From positions 23,202 to 87,201 of the forward strand of contig NZ_KQ960928.1 of the NCBI RefSeq assembly GCF_001553405.1: DNA of 64,000 nt, written 5' to 3'. Of the stretch, positions 1 through 9,487 are shown in pieces. This DNA comes from Megasphaera hutchinsoni (lineage in GTDB: Bacteria; Bacillota; Negativicutes; Veillonellales; Megasphaeraceae). The position numbers and the translations under genes were made by a program. The notes below the pieces were generated by a model, which saw only the letters and a list, made by a program, of their open reading frames with translations, searched no databases and was not told where the DNA came from. Positions within the stretch are counted from its first letter, which is position 1. Every line of letters starts with the position of its first letter.

Positions 1-2601
1 ATGTATCCAGTAGCTAGTCGCAATGCTCAAGATTTTCATAATTTAATGGATGTTTATTTGGATGCGGTCTTTTTTCCAAACATGTTGCATGATCGGCAAG
101 TATTGATGCAGGAAGGATGGCATTACGAATTGGAGAGTGCCACCGCGCCTTTAACTTATAGTGGGGTTGTATATAATGAAATGAAAGGAGTATTTTCTTC
201 ACCGGATTCTCAATTAGAACGTCATGTTATGGCATCGTTATTCCCGCAGACTACATATGGTGTGGAATCGGGCGGAGATCCAGATGATATCCCTACGCTC
301 ACATTTGAAGGATTTACGAATTTTTATCGTACATATTATCATCCATCAAATAGTTATATTTTTTTATATGGTGATATGGATATTGAAAACACCTTGGCAT
401 TTATTGATAGCGAGTATTTACATCATTTTGATAAGCAAAAAATTGATTCGGCTGTTACACGGCAACATTGCCTTAAGGCGATTACGAAGACATTTCCTTA
501 TGGTGTAGCTTCTGATGAAAATACAACCCAAAAGACGTTACATAGTTTAACTTATGTTATAGACGATGCCTTGGATACAACGTTGGGATTAGCACTTAAA
601 GTATTGACTTATGTGTTGGTAACATCACCAGCAGCACCGTTAAAGAAAGCATTGTTAGATGCTCAAGTAGGGAAAGATATTTCTGCTGATTTTCAAGATG
701 GCGTTTTACAGCCTATGTGGTCTCTATCTGTGCATGGTTCGGATCCGGACGATCAAGCAAAGATTATACCTATTGTACAGAATGTTTTACAAGAATGCAT
801 TACAACTGGTTTAGATCGTAAAGCGTTGACGGGAGCATTAAATCGGGTAGAATTTCTCTTGCGGGAGGCCGATTTTGCAGGACGTCCAAAAGGGTTGATT
901 TATGGTATTCGGTGTATGGATACATGGTTATATGATAAAGATCCCTTGGATTCTTTGCGGTATGAAGAAAGTTTAAAAGTATTGCGTAATGGATTACATA
1001 CACGGTATTATGAAGAAATTTTAAAAAAATATATATTGGATAATTCTTATTATGCATTGGTATCGTTAGTACCAGAATCAGGATTAACAGAAAAACATGA
1101 TCAAGCACAGGCACAAGCATTAGCTGAATATAAAAAAACGTTGTCTGCAGCGAAAATTGAACAGATTATTGCCGATACTAAGGCGTTAAAAAAACGACAA
1201 GCTGCACCAGATTCACCAGAAGCATTGGCGACTATTCCTATCTTATCGCGAGATGATTTATCGAAACAAATAGAAAAAATTGAACGACGTGAATATATGC
1301 ATGATGGGGTAAAGGTCATTCATATTCCAGCGGTTACGAATGATATTACCTATCTTTCGGCATATTTTGATTTGCATGGGTTTACGGTTGATGAGTTGCC
1401 ATATGTATATTTGCTAAGTGATTTGTTAGGTGAAATAGATACAGCTCAGCAATCTTATGAAACATTAGCTATGCAGGTGGATTTAGTGACGGGTGGATTA
1501 GATTTTTCCGTAGAAGCTATTGCTGATTATCAAGATAATACGGTATATACACCTGTCCTTAAAGTAAAGGCAAAGGGATTGACGTCTAATTTCGCAGCTA
1601 TTGGTGATTTACTGCGTGAGGTTACGCTGGAAACGATTTTTACTCGTAAAGAACGCTTGATTGAACTGGTAGAAGAAGTAAAGGCGAATTGGGATATGGA
1701 CGCTTTTCGGCGTGGAAATATTTTGGTAACACATCGCTTATTATCCTATGTGTCACAAGTAGAAGCGTTTTGTGATGCTGGTGAAATGACATATTATCAA
1801 TTTATTTCACAGTTAGCAGATAATATCGAACAAGAGGTCGATTCACTTGCAAATACGTTGCAAAAAATATTGCAAAAAGTGATGACTAAATCGGCTTTGA
1901 CCATAGCGATAACTGGTAGTGATGCGGATTATCAAGATGCACTTTCGGCGTTAGCCCCATGGATAAAATCGTTGCCTGCTGGGAGTAAAAAAACGACGTT
2001 ATGCCAGTTTGCATTGCGACAGCGCAATGAAGGAATTGTGACTAGTGGTAAAGTGCAATATGTGGCTAAAGGCGGTAATATTCGCTCACATGGATTTGAT
2101 TATACGGGTGCATTAGCCATTTTAGATACGATTTTACAATATGGTTATTTGTGGACGAAGGTTCGCGTACAAGGCGGCGCATATGGTGCGATGACTCGTT
2201 TTTCTGGTAATGGGGACATGATCTTTTGTTCTTATCGAGATCCTAATTTAGGTAGTACGTTGGATGTATATGATACAGTCGCTGATTATTTAGAAGGTTT
2301 TGCTGTATCAGAACGAGAAATGACAAAATATGTTATTGGGACGTTGAGTAGAGTTGATATCCCTTTGACGCCATCATTGCGAGGTGAAAAGGCGATGCGT
2401 CAATATTTTTCCGGGCTAACAGATGAAGTAGCTCAGCATAGACGAGATCAATTGCTGCAAGTAACCGTAGCGGATATTCGTCAGTTAGCACCATTAATTC
2501 GTGCTGTAATGGCTGAAAATAATGTATGTGTCATGGGAAATGAGGGTAAAATAAAAGAAGCGGCTGCACGATTTTCGCAGGTTATTCCGTTGACGAAGTA
2601 G
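1..2601 (+). CDS. M16C presequence-protease-like metallopeptidase, 5' end missing
   Basis: Zinc metallopeptidase of the M16C group (PreP/Cym1, pitrilysin clan), which degrades peptides inside a two-domain clam shell. The reading frame is open from base 1. Its first Met lies inside the conserved TMYPVASR-type segment of the family, so the true start and the inverted HXXEH zinc motif lie upstream of the window, roughly 90-110 residues away. The third zinc ligand is visible as the Glu of NEMKG (residue 60). The 866 residues left cover the rest of both homologous halves and the C-terminal domain expected in a protein of about 970 aa. The gene ends 9 nt before the gluQ start, so the two are probably co-transcribed. 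The family is clear; the peptide substrate is unknown. Confidence 0.9.
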   Translation: MYPVASRNAQDFHNLMDVYLDAVFFPNMLHDRQVLMQEGWHYELESATAPLTYSGVVYNEMKGVFSSPDSQLERHVMASLFPQTTYGVESGGDPDDIPTLTFEGFTNFYRTYYHPSNSYIFLYGDMDIENTLAFIDSEYLHHFDKQKIDSAVTRQHCLKAITKTFPYGVASDENTTQKTLHSLTYVIDDALDTTLGLALKVLTYVLVTSPAAPLKKALLDAQVGKDISADFQDGVLQPMWSLSVHGSDPDDQAKIIPIVQNVLQECITTGLDRKALTGALNRVEFLLREADFAGRPKGLIYGIRCMDTWLYDKDPLDSLRYEESLKVLRNGLHTRYYEEILKKYILDNSYYALVSLVPESGLTEKHDQAQAQALAEYKKTLSAAKIEQIIADTKALKKRQAAPDSPEALATIPILSRDDLSKQIEKIERREYMHDGVKVIHIPAVTNDITYLSAYFDLHGFTVDELPYVYLLSDLLGEIDTAQQSYETLAMQVDLVTGGLDFSVEAIADYQDNTVYTPVLKVKAKGLTSNFAAIGDLLREVTLETIFTRKERLIELVEEVKANWDMDAFRRGNILVTHRLLSYVSQVEAFCDAGEMTYYQFISQLADNIEQEVDSLANTLQKILQKVMTKSALTIAITGSDADYQDALSALAPWIKSLPAGSKKTTLCQFALRQRNEGIVTSGKVQYVAKGGNIRSHGFDYTGALAILDTILQYGYLWTKVRVQGGAYGAMTRFSGNGDMIFCSYRDPNLGSTLDVYDTVADYLEGFAVSEREMTKYVIGTLSRVDIPLTPSLRGEKAMRQYFSGLTDEVAQHRRDQLLQVTVADIRQLAPLIRAVMAENNVCVMGNEGKIKEAAARFSQVIPLTK

Positions 2602-2610
2602 GGATTTATC

Positions 2611-3555
2611 ATGCGCGGAAGATTTGCTCCTAGTCCTACGGGAGAGTTGCATTTGGGAAATGTATGGACCGCGTTTTTATCATGGCTGCAAGTACGGAAG
2701 TATCAAGGCACGTGGGTATTGCGGATTGAAGATATTGATGAACAACGTGCTAAGCCAGTATATACGCGAAAAATTTTGTTTGATTTGTTGTGGCTCGGAT
2801 TGACTTGGGATGAGGGACCGCAGCGTGGAGGCCCCTATGCTCCTTATCGACAACAGCAGCGGTATGCACATTATGAGCTTTTGTTGGAGATATTGCGAGA
2901 AAAACAATTGTTATATCCTTGTTATTGTACACGGAGTAGGTTACAACATATTGATGCACCCCATGCTGGCGAATATCGCACCTATGATGGACATTGTTAC
3001 AAACGATGGCAAGCACATGTATTTGATGAAACGAAGACACCTTCTTGGCGTGTTCATATTCCTGATGGTACGATTTCTTTTGTGGATGGTGTCTTTGGGT
3101 TACAGAAAGTATCATTTGCCAATGCGACAAGTGATTTTGTTGTGCGACGAGCGGATGGCTTGTATTCTTATCAATTAGCGGTGGTAGCTGATGATGGTGC
3201 TATGGATATTACACATGTTGTACGGGGACACGATTTGTTGGCGTGGACCGCAGTGCAATGTTGGCTTTTTGGTGAATTGGGTTATGGTATACCTTGTTAT
3301 ACGCATGTACCTCTTTTAGTGGATCCAGAGGGAAATCGATATTCTAAACGCCAACAGGGGATTACGATTGATTCTTTGCGTCAATGCGGCATTAGACCAA
3401 CCCAGATTCTCTCTTATTTAGCATGGCGAGGTGGACTCGTGAGAGAAAAACGCTGTTATACGCTTGATGAATTGATTCAGAATAGTGAATGGAAGTGTTT
3501 ATCTACACAAGATATAGTTATCACGAATCTTGTAGATGAGCTGAAAAATATATAA
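2611..3555 (+). CDS. gluQ: glutamyl-Q tRNA(Asp) synthetase
   Basis: Paralogue of the catalytic half of glutamyl-tRNA synthetase. In this family the enzyme activates glutamate and transfers it to the queuosine at position 34 of tRNA(Asp). Visible features are the N-terminal RFAPSPTGELHLGN, which carries the HIGH-like signature, the IEDID segment, a CYC...Y...C zinc-binding knuckle near residues 107-133, and YSKRQQG near residue 250 as the KMSKS-like loop. At 314 aa the protein lacks the anticodon-binding domain of true GluRS, which is the family hallmark. It follows the protease by 9 nt and is closed by a strong terminator. Confidence 0.9.
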   Translation: MRGRFAPSPTGELHLGNVWTAFLSWLQVRKYQGTWVLRIEDIDEQRAKPVYTRKILFDLLWLGLTWDEGPQRGGPYAPYRQQQRYAHYELLLEILREKQLLYPCYCTRSRLQHIDAPHAGEYRTYDGHCYKRWQAHVFDETKTPSWRVHIPDGTISFVDGVFGLQKVSFANATSDFVVRRADGLYSYQLAVVADDGAMDITHVVRGHDLLAWTAVQCWLFGELGYGIPCYTHVPLLVDPEGNRYSKRQQGITIDSLRQCGIRPTQILSYLAWRGGLVREKRCYTLDELIQNSEWKCLSTQDIVITNLVDELKNI

Positions 3556-3595
3556 TAGCTAAAAAGAATAAGACGCTTGATAATTATTCTAATTT

Positions 3596-3634
3596 AGAAA
3601 TCACTGTAAAAAAAACAGTGATTTCTTTTTTTTT
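3596..3634 (+). terminator. intrinsic terminator after gluQ
   Basis: A perfect 12-bp stem (3596-3607 with 3615-3626) around a seven-A loop is followed by a run of nine T. It separates the gluQ unit from the division cluster. Confidence 0.88.
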
Positions 3635-3656
3635 ATATAAAAAATTTATCCTATTA

Positions 3657-3701
3657 TTGTCATTTAGTGTGTAAATGTGGTAAAATGTGGTGGAAAGTGA
3701 A
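3657..3701 (+). promoter_or_regulatory. mraZ promoter overlapped by tandem MraZ-box-like repeats
   Basis: TTGTCA (3657-3662) and TAAAAT (3681-3686), 18 nt apart, form a sigma-A-type promoter. Two direct AAATGTGGT repeats (3673-3681 and 3683-3691) and a related GGAAAGTGA (3692-3700) sit at about 10-bp spacing across the -10. MraZ proteins are known to bind short tandem GTG-containing boxes upstream of their own gene, so autoregulation of the dcw cluster is inferred. Confidence 0.65.
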
Positions 3702-3716
3702 AGAGGTGATAGACAA

Positions 3717-4157
3717 ATGTTCATGGGTGAGTATACACATAGTATTGATGCTAAAGGAAGAGTTATTTTGCCTGCGAAGTTCCGTGAAGAACTTGGCATT
3801 CATTGTGTTGTCACGCGTGGATTAGAAGGATGTCTATCCGTATATACGGCTGATCATTGGATGGCGTTGGCGAATGGAATGAAACAGTTGAAAGCCTCAA
3901 AAGAAAGCGTACGAGCATTTAAACGGTTTTTATTTGGGAGTGCGGCTGAAGTGGAATTTGACAAACAGGGACGAGTACTTATTCCCAGTACACTTCGCGA
4001 ATATGCTAAGCTGAATAAAGATGTCACGGTGTTAGGGACTGGCGATAAAATTGAAATTTGGGATAAAAAAGCGTATGAAGAATACGCGTCTCGTGTTGTT
4101 CCTGATATGGAAGAGATAGCCGAAAGTTTAGACGAAACATTAGCGTTGGATTTTTAG
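3717..4157 (+). CDS. mraZ: MraZ, transcriptional regulator of the dcw cluster
   Basis: AbrB/SpoVT-fold DNA-binding protein with the two tandem SpoVT-AbrB repeats. The first holds GEYTHSIDAKGRVILPAKFR near the N-terminus, the second holds EVEFDKQGRVLIPSTLREYA around residues 80-100. The frame can be opened from a GTG at 3687, but that codon lies against the promoter -10. The ATG at 3717 has AAGAGGTGAT 6 nt upstream and gives the usual family N-terminus (MFMGEY) and length (146 aa), so I choose 3717. It is the first gene of the cell-division and peptidoglycan cluster and probably represses it through the repeats at 3673-3701. Confidence 0.93.
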   Translation: MFMGEYTHSIDAKGRVILPAKFREELGIHCVVTRGLEGCLSVYTADHWMALANGMKQLKASKESVRAFKRFLFGSAAEVEFDKQGRVLIPSTLREYAKLNKDVTVLGTGDKIEIWDKKAYEEYASRVVPDMEEIAESLDETLALDF

Positions 4158-4165
4158 GAGGCTGT

Positions 4166-5101
4166 ATGGATTTTCATCATGTTAGTGTGTTATGTTCGGC
4201 AACAGTAAAGGCTGTATTAGGTCCGACCAATGGAGTGTATGTAGATTGCACTTTGGGGGGCGGTGGTCATGCGGCGACATTAGGTATGTTATTAGATAAT
4301 GAAGCATGGTTGATCGGCTTAGATCAAGATAAAGAGGCTTTAAAAGCGGCGAAAACACGATTAGATAAAACGGTGTCTTGTCATGTTACTTGTGTGCAAC
4401 GTAATTTTCGAGAAGTGAAAGAGACGTTATATGAATTAGGTGTTGACGCAGTGGATGGCATTATTTTTGATTTAGGTGTTTCCAGTTATCAACTAGATAT
4501 GCCCGAACGTGGTTTTTCGTATATGCATGATGGTCCTTTGGATATGCGTATGAATCAAGAAAATAAGAAAACAGCAGCCGATATTGTTAATACGTATAGG
4601 GAAGAAGAATTATATCGTATTATCAAAGACTATGGCGAAGAACGATGGGCAAAACGAATTGCTATGTTTATTGTGGCTGCGAGGAAAGAAAAAACCTTCA
4701 CACGGACACAAGAATTGGTGCAGGTTATTAAGCAAGCAATTCCTGCGGGGGCTAGAAAAGAAGGACCTCATCCAGCAAAACGTACATTTCAAGCTATTCG
4801 TATAGAGGTAAATGGGGAGCTATCTATTTTACAGCAGTCTTTAGAAGCTGCGGTTTCTTGTTTAAAACGGGGCGGCAAAATAGGTGTTATCACTTTTCAT
4901 TCCTTGGAGGATAGAATTACAAAACGCACGTTTAAACAGTTGGCGACAGAGTGTATTTGTCCTCCTCATATGCCAGTATGTACTTGTGATCATCATGCTA
5001 GTTTAAAAATAACAAATAAGGTGATTGTACCATCGCCAGAAGAGATTATGCATAATCCACGGGCACGCAGTGCTAAATTGCGTATCGGTGTTCGAATATA
5101 A
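4166..5101 (+). CDS. rsmH: 16S rRNA (cytosine1402-N4)-methyltransferase
   Basis: SAM-dependent methyltransferase (MraW/RsmH) that makes the N4-methyl group of C1402 in the ribosomal P site. The glycine-rich SAM loop is DCTLGGGGHA (about residues 27-36), followed by GLDQDKEAL and the conserved FDLGVSSYQLD, ERGFSY and LDMRMNQ segments. The C-terminus has VITFHSLEDR and NPRARSAKLR, both typical of the family. Length is 311 aa, as usual. AGGAGG overlaps the mraZ stop region and sits 5 nt before the ATG. Confidence 0.96.
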   Translation: MDFHHVSVLCSATVKAVLGPTNGVYVDCTLGGGGHAATLGMLLDNEAWLIGLDQDKEALKAAKTRLDKTVSCHVTCVQRNFREVKETLYELGVDAVDGIIFDLGVSSYQLDMPERGFSYMHDGPLDMRMNQENKKTAADIVNTYREEELYRIIKDYGEERWAKRIAMFIVAARKEKTFTRTQELVQVIKQAIPAGARKEGPHPAKRTFQAIRIEVNGELSILQQSLEAAVSCLKRGGKIGVITFHSLEDRITKRTFKQLATECICPPHMPVCTCDHHASLKITNKVIVPSPEEIMHNPRARSAKLRIGVRI

Positions 5102-5124
5102 GAAAAAAGAGGAAGTGTTAAAAT

Positions 5125-5514
5125 ATGTTGGCCAGAAATCCAGAATATATGGGATATCGTGTAAAAAAGCAACCGTCGTTTTCGATACCACTACGTACTA
5201 CCGAATCATGCATGACGATAAATTGTAAACGAATAGTGAAAGCAATTGGTTTGGCAGCTGTCTTTTTGGTTTTATATGTAAATTTATCGGCTATTAAAAC
5301 GTCTAATGAGTACGCTTTGTCGAATATAAAATTACAAACTAAACAATTACAACAGGAAAATGATAATTTACGCGTTGATATTGCCCAGTTGGAAGCCCCA
5401 GAACGGATTTATACCATGGCCACGACTGAATTAGGTATGGTATCACCAGCATATATTTTATATAACCAGAAGAATCAAGGAAATGTAACAAACGAAGAGA
5501 TGGCAAATCGCTGA
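5125..5514 (+). CDS. ftsL: FtsL/DivIC-type division protein
   Basis: Small bitopic protein of 129 aa. It has a cytoplasmic N-terminus of about 35 residues, one transmembrane helix at about residues 37-53 (AIGLAAVFLVLYVNLSAI), then a coiled coil (about 60-95) ending in the ERIYTMATTELGM box that is usual for FtsL. Such proteins form the FtsQ-FtsL-FtsB subcomplex of the divisome. Primary sequence conservation in the family is low, so position between rsmH and murE is part of the assignment. ftsI (PBP2/SpoVD), which normally follows, is absent: only 81 nt with a hairpin separate ftsL from murE. Confidence 0.82.
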   Translation: MLARNPEYMGYRVKKQPSFSIPLRTTESCMTINCKRIVKAIGLAAVFLVLYVNLSAIKTSNEYALSNIKLQTKQLQQENDNLRVDIAQLEAPERIYTMATTELGMVSPAYILYNQKNQGNVTNEEMANR

Positions 5515-5523
5515 GGATATACG

Positions 5524-5550
5524 AGCAGCCTTTTTAGGCTGCTATTGTTG
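5524..5550 (+). terminator. weak terminator or attenuator between ftsL and murE
   Basis: AGCAGCC and GGCTGCT form a 7-bp GC-rich stem around TTTTTA. The 3' side is T-poor (ATTGTTGT), so termination would be partial at best. It lies where ftsI would normally be. Confidence 0.4.
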
Positions 5551-5595
5551 TACACTATTCTTATTGACGGATAGATGATATAAGGAGGATTATTC

Positions 5596-7092
5596 ATGAA
5601 AACAATACAGGAACTTTGTGCTAAGATACAAGGTGCATATACACTACAAGGAAATGAAACGGGTGTTATTACAGGTATTGTGGCCGATTCTCGCGAGGTG
5701 GAAAAGGGAAATTTATTTGTTTGTGTAGCAGGAGCTCATGTAGACGGGGGGGATTTTGCTATTCAGGCAATAGAAAAAGGGGCAATAGCTGTTTTAACGG
5801 TAAAGCCGTTAGCACTACCTTCGACGATTACGCAAATTGTTGTTCCGGATGTTCATGTCGCAGTAGAACAGATGGTGCCATATTTTTATGATTATCCAGG
5901 GAAAAAGATGAGAATGATCGGTGTCACGGGGACGAATGGAAAAACGACTACAACGCATATGATTGCACATATGTTGCGTATGGCAGGACATCATGTAGGC
6001 GTATTGGGAACGATTCATGCTTTATTAGATGATGAAGAATTACCCATTCATAACACCACACCCGATGTGGTTGAGTTACAGCGATTTTTATCATTGATGT
6101 ATGATAAAGGAATGTCCCATGTTGTCATGGAGGTTTCCAGTCACGCATTGGCATTGCATCGGGTGGCAGGAATTGAATTTGATACAGCTGTATTCACGAA
6201 TTTAACACAAGATCATTTGGATTTTCATAAAACGATGGAACGATATGTGGCTGCTAAGGCAGAACTGTTTCGAGGGTTGACGGAAAATCGTGAACAGAAA
6301 CAGGGAAAAACAGCAATTATTAATGTGGATGATGAATGGGCACAACAAATACTAGATGCTTGTGGAACGGCGAAAGTGCTTACGTATGGAATAGAACAAA
6401 AAGCCGATTTGCGTGGAGAAAATGTTCGTGTTGAATTAAAAAAAGCATCATTTACGGTGCAAGGTAATTTTGTAAATGCTTCGTTAGAAATGCCCGTGAC
6501 GGGGATGTTCAATGTATATAATACCCTTGCTGCTATGGGTGCTGCACATGCTGAAGGAGTAGATACGGCGGTAATTGAACAAGCTGTACGGAATTTTCAT
6601 GCTGTCCCAGGAAGATTTGAGTTAGTTGAAGCAGGTCAGGATTTTGCGATTGTTGTCGATTATTCTCATACACCGGATAGTTTGGAAAAAGCACTAGTTA
6701 CAGCACGAGCATTAAATCCACAACGAGTATTAGTGGTATTTGGTTGTGGTGGTGATCGAGATCGCACGAAACGTCCTATTATGGGGAGGATTGCTGCACA
6801 ACATGCAGATATATCAATTGTTACATCGGACAATCCGCGCTCTGAAGATCCAGAAACCATTGTAAAAGAAATTGAAGTAGGGGTTAAAGAAGCGATAACC
6901 GCTGGTAAAACCTATAAGGTAATTGTCGATCGACGGAAAGCTATTCAAAAAGCAGTTGGCTTGGCACGGAGTGGCGATATTATTATTATTGCTGGCAAAG
7001 GGCATGAAACATACCAGATTTTATGTGATAAAACGATTCATTTTGATGATCGAGAAGAGGCTCGTCAGGCCGTATTGGCGTTGAAGAGGTAA
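5596..7092 (+). CDS. murE: UDP-MurNAc-L-Ala-D-Glu:meso-diaminopimelate ligase
   Basis: Cytoplasmic Mur ligase that adds the third stem-peptide residue. The ATP loop GVTGTNGKTTTTHM lies near residue 109. Residues 412-415 are DNPR, the motif that marks meso-DAP (not lysine) specificity, so the stem peptide should contain DAP. EVSSHAL, the central HXXPGRFE and the C-terminal GKGHETYQ are all present. Length (498 aa) is normal. The SD AAGGAGG lies 7-8 nt before the ATG. It is separated from murF by 4 nt. Confidence 0.97.
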   Translation: MKTIQELCAKIQGAYTLQGNETGVITGIVADSREVEKGNLFVCVAGAHVDGGDFAIQAIEKGAIAVLTVKPLALPSTITQIVVPDVHVAVEQMVPYFYDYPGKKMRMIGVTGTNGKTTTTHMIAHMLRMAGHHVGVLGTIHALLDDEELPIHNTTPDVVELQRFLSLMYDKGMSHVVMEVSSHALALHRVAGIEFDTAVFTNLTQDHLDFHKTMERYVAAKAELFRGLTENREQKQGKTAIINVDDEWAQQILDACGTAKVLTYGIEQKADLRGENVRVELKKASFTVQGNFVNASLEMPVTGMFNVYNTLAAMGAAHAEGVDTAVIEQAVRNFHAVPGRFELVEAGQDFAIVVDYSHTPDSLEKALVTARALNPQRVLVVFGCGGDRDRTKRPIMGRIAAQHADISIVTSDNPRSEDPETIVKEIEVGVKEAITAGKTYKVIVDRRKAIQKAVGLARSGDIIIIAGKGHETYQILCDKTIHFDDREEARQAVLALKR

Positions 7093-7096
7093 AATT

Positions 7097-8473
7097 ATGG
7101 CAACATTTACAGTACAGGAAGTAAAGGAAGTAACAAAAGCACAAGTGCTGATGGCACCTAAATCGCGGTCAGAAGTTTTTCAACATGTAGATACGGATAC
7201 ACGTACATTGGCACAACAATCGTTATTTGTGGCGTTAACAGGAGACCGGTTCAATGGTCATGACTTTGTTTTGGAGGCGGTGAAAAAAGGAGCAACGGGT
7301 ATCGTTGTTTCTGAAAATAGACCGGAATATAGGTCTTTGGATGCGATTGTCTTTTTGGTAGCTGATACGTTGCAAGCATATCAGCAGTTAGCACAGTTTC
7401 ATCGGCGGAGATTTTCTATACCGGTTATTGCGGTTACGGGATCAGTAGGAAAAACATCAACACGCAATATTATTTCAACTGTTTTATCGCAAAAGTTCAA
7501 TGTATGCCAAACGGAGAAGAATTTTAATAATGAAATTGGTTTACCGAAAACGTTATTGCAGTTAGATAAAACACATGAGGTTTGTGTGGTTGAAATGGGA
7601 ATGCGTGGATTAGGACAAATCGCAGCACTGGCTTCTATTGCTGAACCCACCGTTGGGGTAGTCACGAATGTGGGAAAAAGCCATATTGAGTTATTAGGTT
7701 CTATTGAAAATATTGCACGGGCAAAAGCTGAATTGGTAGAAGCACTGTCGGAAGAAGGAATAGCGATTTTGAATCAGGATGATTCTCGTGTTGCTGCTAT
7801 GTCAAATGTATGTAAAGGGAAGGTTATTGGCTATGGGGTATCGTGTGAAGCGGCTGTGCAGGCAGAACGAATACGGGTCAGTGAAAAAGGTGTTTCGTTT
7901 ATGTGTCGGTGTTTTGATCAAGGATTTGAAGTTAAAATACCTGTGCTAGGAAAACACCATGTCTATAATGCTTTGGCGGCAATTGCTACGGGAAGGCTAT
8001 TAGGATTAAGTGAAAATCAAATGATACGTGGATTAAGTGAATATAAAGGTGTTCCCATGCGGGAAGAATTAATACATATTGGTTCATATACGTTTATTAA
8101 TGACGCGTATAATGCCAATCCTGCTTCCATGATGGCGGCAATTCAAACCTTGTCGATGTTACCGAGAGGGAAAAAGATAGCCGTACTGGGGGGCATGTTA
8201 GAATTGGGAGAGTGGTCTGTGAGTGAACACGAAGCACTTGGGGCTGCCGTGGTACAAGCGAATATTGATGTGTTAATTACGTTAGGAGAACTAGCAGCTG
8301 CAAGTGCTAGAGCAGCGAGAAAAGCGGGTATGACAGCGGTATATGAAGTGAAAACACATCAAGAAGCAGCAAGTAAAATAAAAGAGCATTTGTCGCCGGG
8401 AGCAATTATATTATTAAAAGGCTCGCGCGGATTTAGTATGGAAAAAGTACTTGCGTATTTTGAAGGGATGTAG
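7097..8473 (+). CDS. murF: UDP-MurNAc-tripeptide:D-alanyl-D-alanine ligase
   Basis: Mur ligase that adds D-Ala-D-Ala, completing the UDP-MurNAc-pentapeptide. The ATP loop is TGSVGKTSTRN near residue 115, followed by TEKNFNNEIGLP and EMGMRGLGQI, which are diagnostic for MurF. The C-terminal domain has INDAYNANPASM and LLKGSRGFSME. Length is 458 aa. It starts 4 nt after murE, with AAGAGGTAA of the murE end serving as SD. It works with Ddl, encoded downstream at 13412. Confidence 0.96.
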   Translation: MATFTVQEVKEVTKAQVLMAPKSRSEVFQHVDTDTRTLAQQSLFVALTGDRFNGHDFVLEAVKKGATGIVVSENRPEYRSLDAIVFLVADTLQAYQQLAQFHRRRFSIPVIAVTGSVGKTSTRNIISTVLSQKFNVCQTEKNFNNEIGLPKTLLQLDKTHEVCVVEMGMRGLGQIAALASIAEPTVGVVTNVGKSHIELLGSIENIARAKAELVEALSEEGIAILNQDDSRVAAMSNVCKGKVIGYGVSCEAAVQAERIRVSEKGVSFMCRCFDQGFEVKIPVLGKHHVYNALAAIATGRLLGLSENQMIRGLSEYKGVPMREELIHIGSYTFINDAYNANPASMMAAIQTLSMLPRGKKIAVLGGMLELGEWSVSEHEALGAAVVQANIDVLITLGELAAASARAARKAGMTAVYEVKTHQEAASKIKEHLSPGAIILLKGSRGFSMEKVLAYFEGM

Positions 8474-8478
8474 AATGT

Positions 8479-9456
8479 ATGATAGCCATATTGCTATTTG
8501 GATTTTTGGCTAGCCTGGTTATTTCATTATTTTTGGGTAGGCCACTTATACAACAATTAAAAAAAGCAAAAGCACGTCAGTCTGAACGTTTAGAGGGTCC
8601 AGCGAGTCATAAGCAAAAAGAGGGAACGCCAACGATGGGTGGTATTTTACTTATTGGATCTACGCTGATAACCATGGTTTTGGCGATGTTTATTTTTCAT
8701 TCTGTGGAAAGTCGTCAATGGTTAGCGATGATTTTGTTTTTAGGCAATGGGGCAATTGGTTTTTTTGATGATGGAATTAAAGCAATAAAACATAGAAATT
8801 TAGGGCTAACGGCAAAACAAAAATTATGCGGACAAGCACTTGTTGCAATTGTTTTTTGTGTATTATTGCACTTGACAACACCATTTTCAACGACACTGGT
8901 TATTCCTGGAACTTCTTTGCAGTTAGATTTAGGCGATTTTTATTATTTTTTTGTCTTTCTTATGATTGTAGGATCTAGTAATGCTGTTAATTTAACTGAT
9001 GGATTAGATGGATTGGCTGCGGGGTCATGTGCGATTACTTCTGCTGCTTATGTGATTATTGCATTTACCTTAGGATATACGCAATTTTCTTTATTTCCTA
9101 TGGTAATTACGGGAGCTTGTTTAGGCTTTCTGTATTTTAATCAGCATCCAGCAAAGGTTTTTATGGGTGATACAGGATCCCTGGCATTAGGGGGGGCATT
9201 AGCAGCAATGGCAATAGTAACGAAAACGGAGTTATTGTTATTGCTGGTTGGTGCATTGTATGTGCTAGAGGCATTATCGGTTATTTTACAAGTTCTTTCT
9301 TTTAAATTGAGAGGGGTTCGGATTTTTAAAATGAGTCCGATTCATCATCATTTTGAATTATCTGGATGGAGTGAAGTAAAAGTAGTTTCGGCTTTTTGGT
9401 TCTTTTCTGCTGTAGTAGCGATTTTTTCTATTTTATTAGTGGTATGGCGTTATTGA
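8479..9456 (+). CDS. mraY: phospho-MurNAc-pentapeptide translocase
   Basis: Integral membrane enzyme of about ten transmembrane helices that transfers phospho-MurNAc-pentapeptide to undecaprenyl phosphate, giving lipid I. Conserved segments are KEGTPTMGG, the FFDDGIK aspartate pair, NAVNLTDGLDGLA, FNQHPAKVFMGDTGSLALGG and the histidine motif SPIHHHFELSGW. Length is 325 aa. It lies between murF (5-nt gap) and murD. An overlapping ATG at 8476 is out of frame, so 8479 is the start. Confidence 0.97.
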   Translation: MIAILLFGFLASLVISLFLGRPLIQQLKKAKARQSERLEGPASHKQKEGTPTMGGILLIGSTLITMVLAMFIFHSVESRQWLAMILFLGNGAIGFFDDGIKAIKHRNLGLTAKQKLCGQALVAIVFCVLLHLTTPFSTTLVIPGTSLQLDLGDFYYFFVFLMIVGSSNAVNLTDGLDGLAAGSCAITSAAYVIIAFTLGYTQFSLFPMVITGACLGFLYFNQHPAKVFMGDTGSLALGGALAAMAIVTKTELLLLLVGALYVLEALSVILQVLSFKLRGVRIFKMSPIHHHFELSGWSEVKVVSAFWFFSAVVAIFSILLVVWRY

Positions 9457-9487
9457 TGCGATAGTTCATATAAAGTGGGTGTACAAG

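Noticed and set aside
3687..3716. GTG at 3687 as the mraZ start
   Set aside because: It adjoins the -10 hexamer, lacks an SD and adds residues not seen in the family; 3717 has a good SD.
5744..5751. G7 tracts inside murE, mraY and the heptosyltransferase as phase-variable sites
   Set aside because: They are short, lie in essential or core genes and the frames are intact; only the G9 tract at 37926 is notable.
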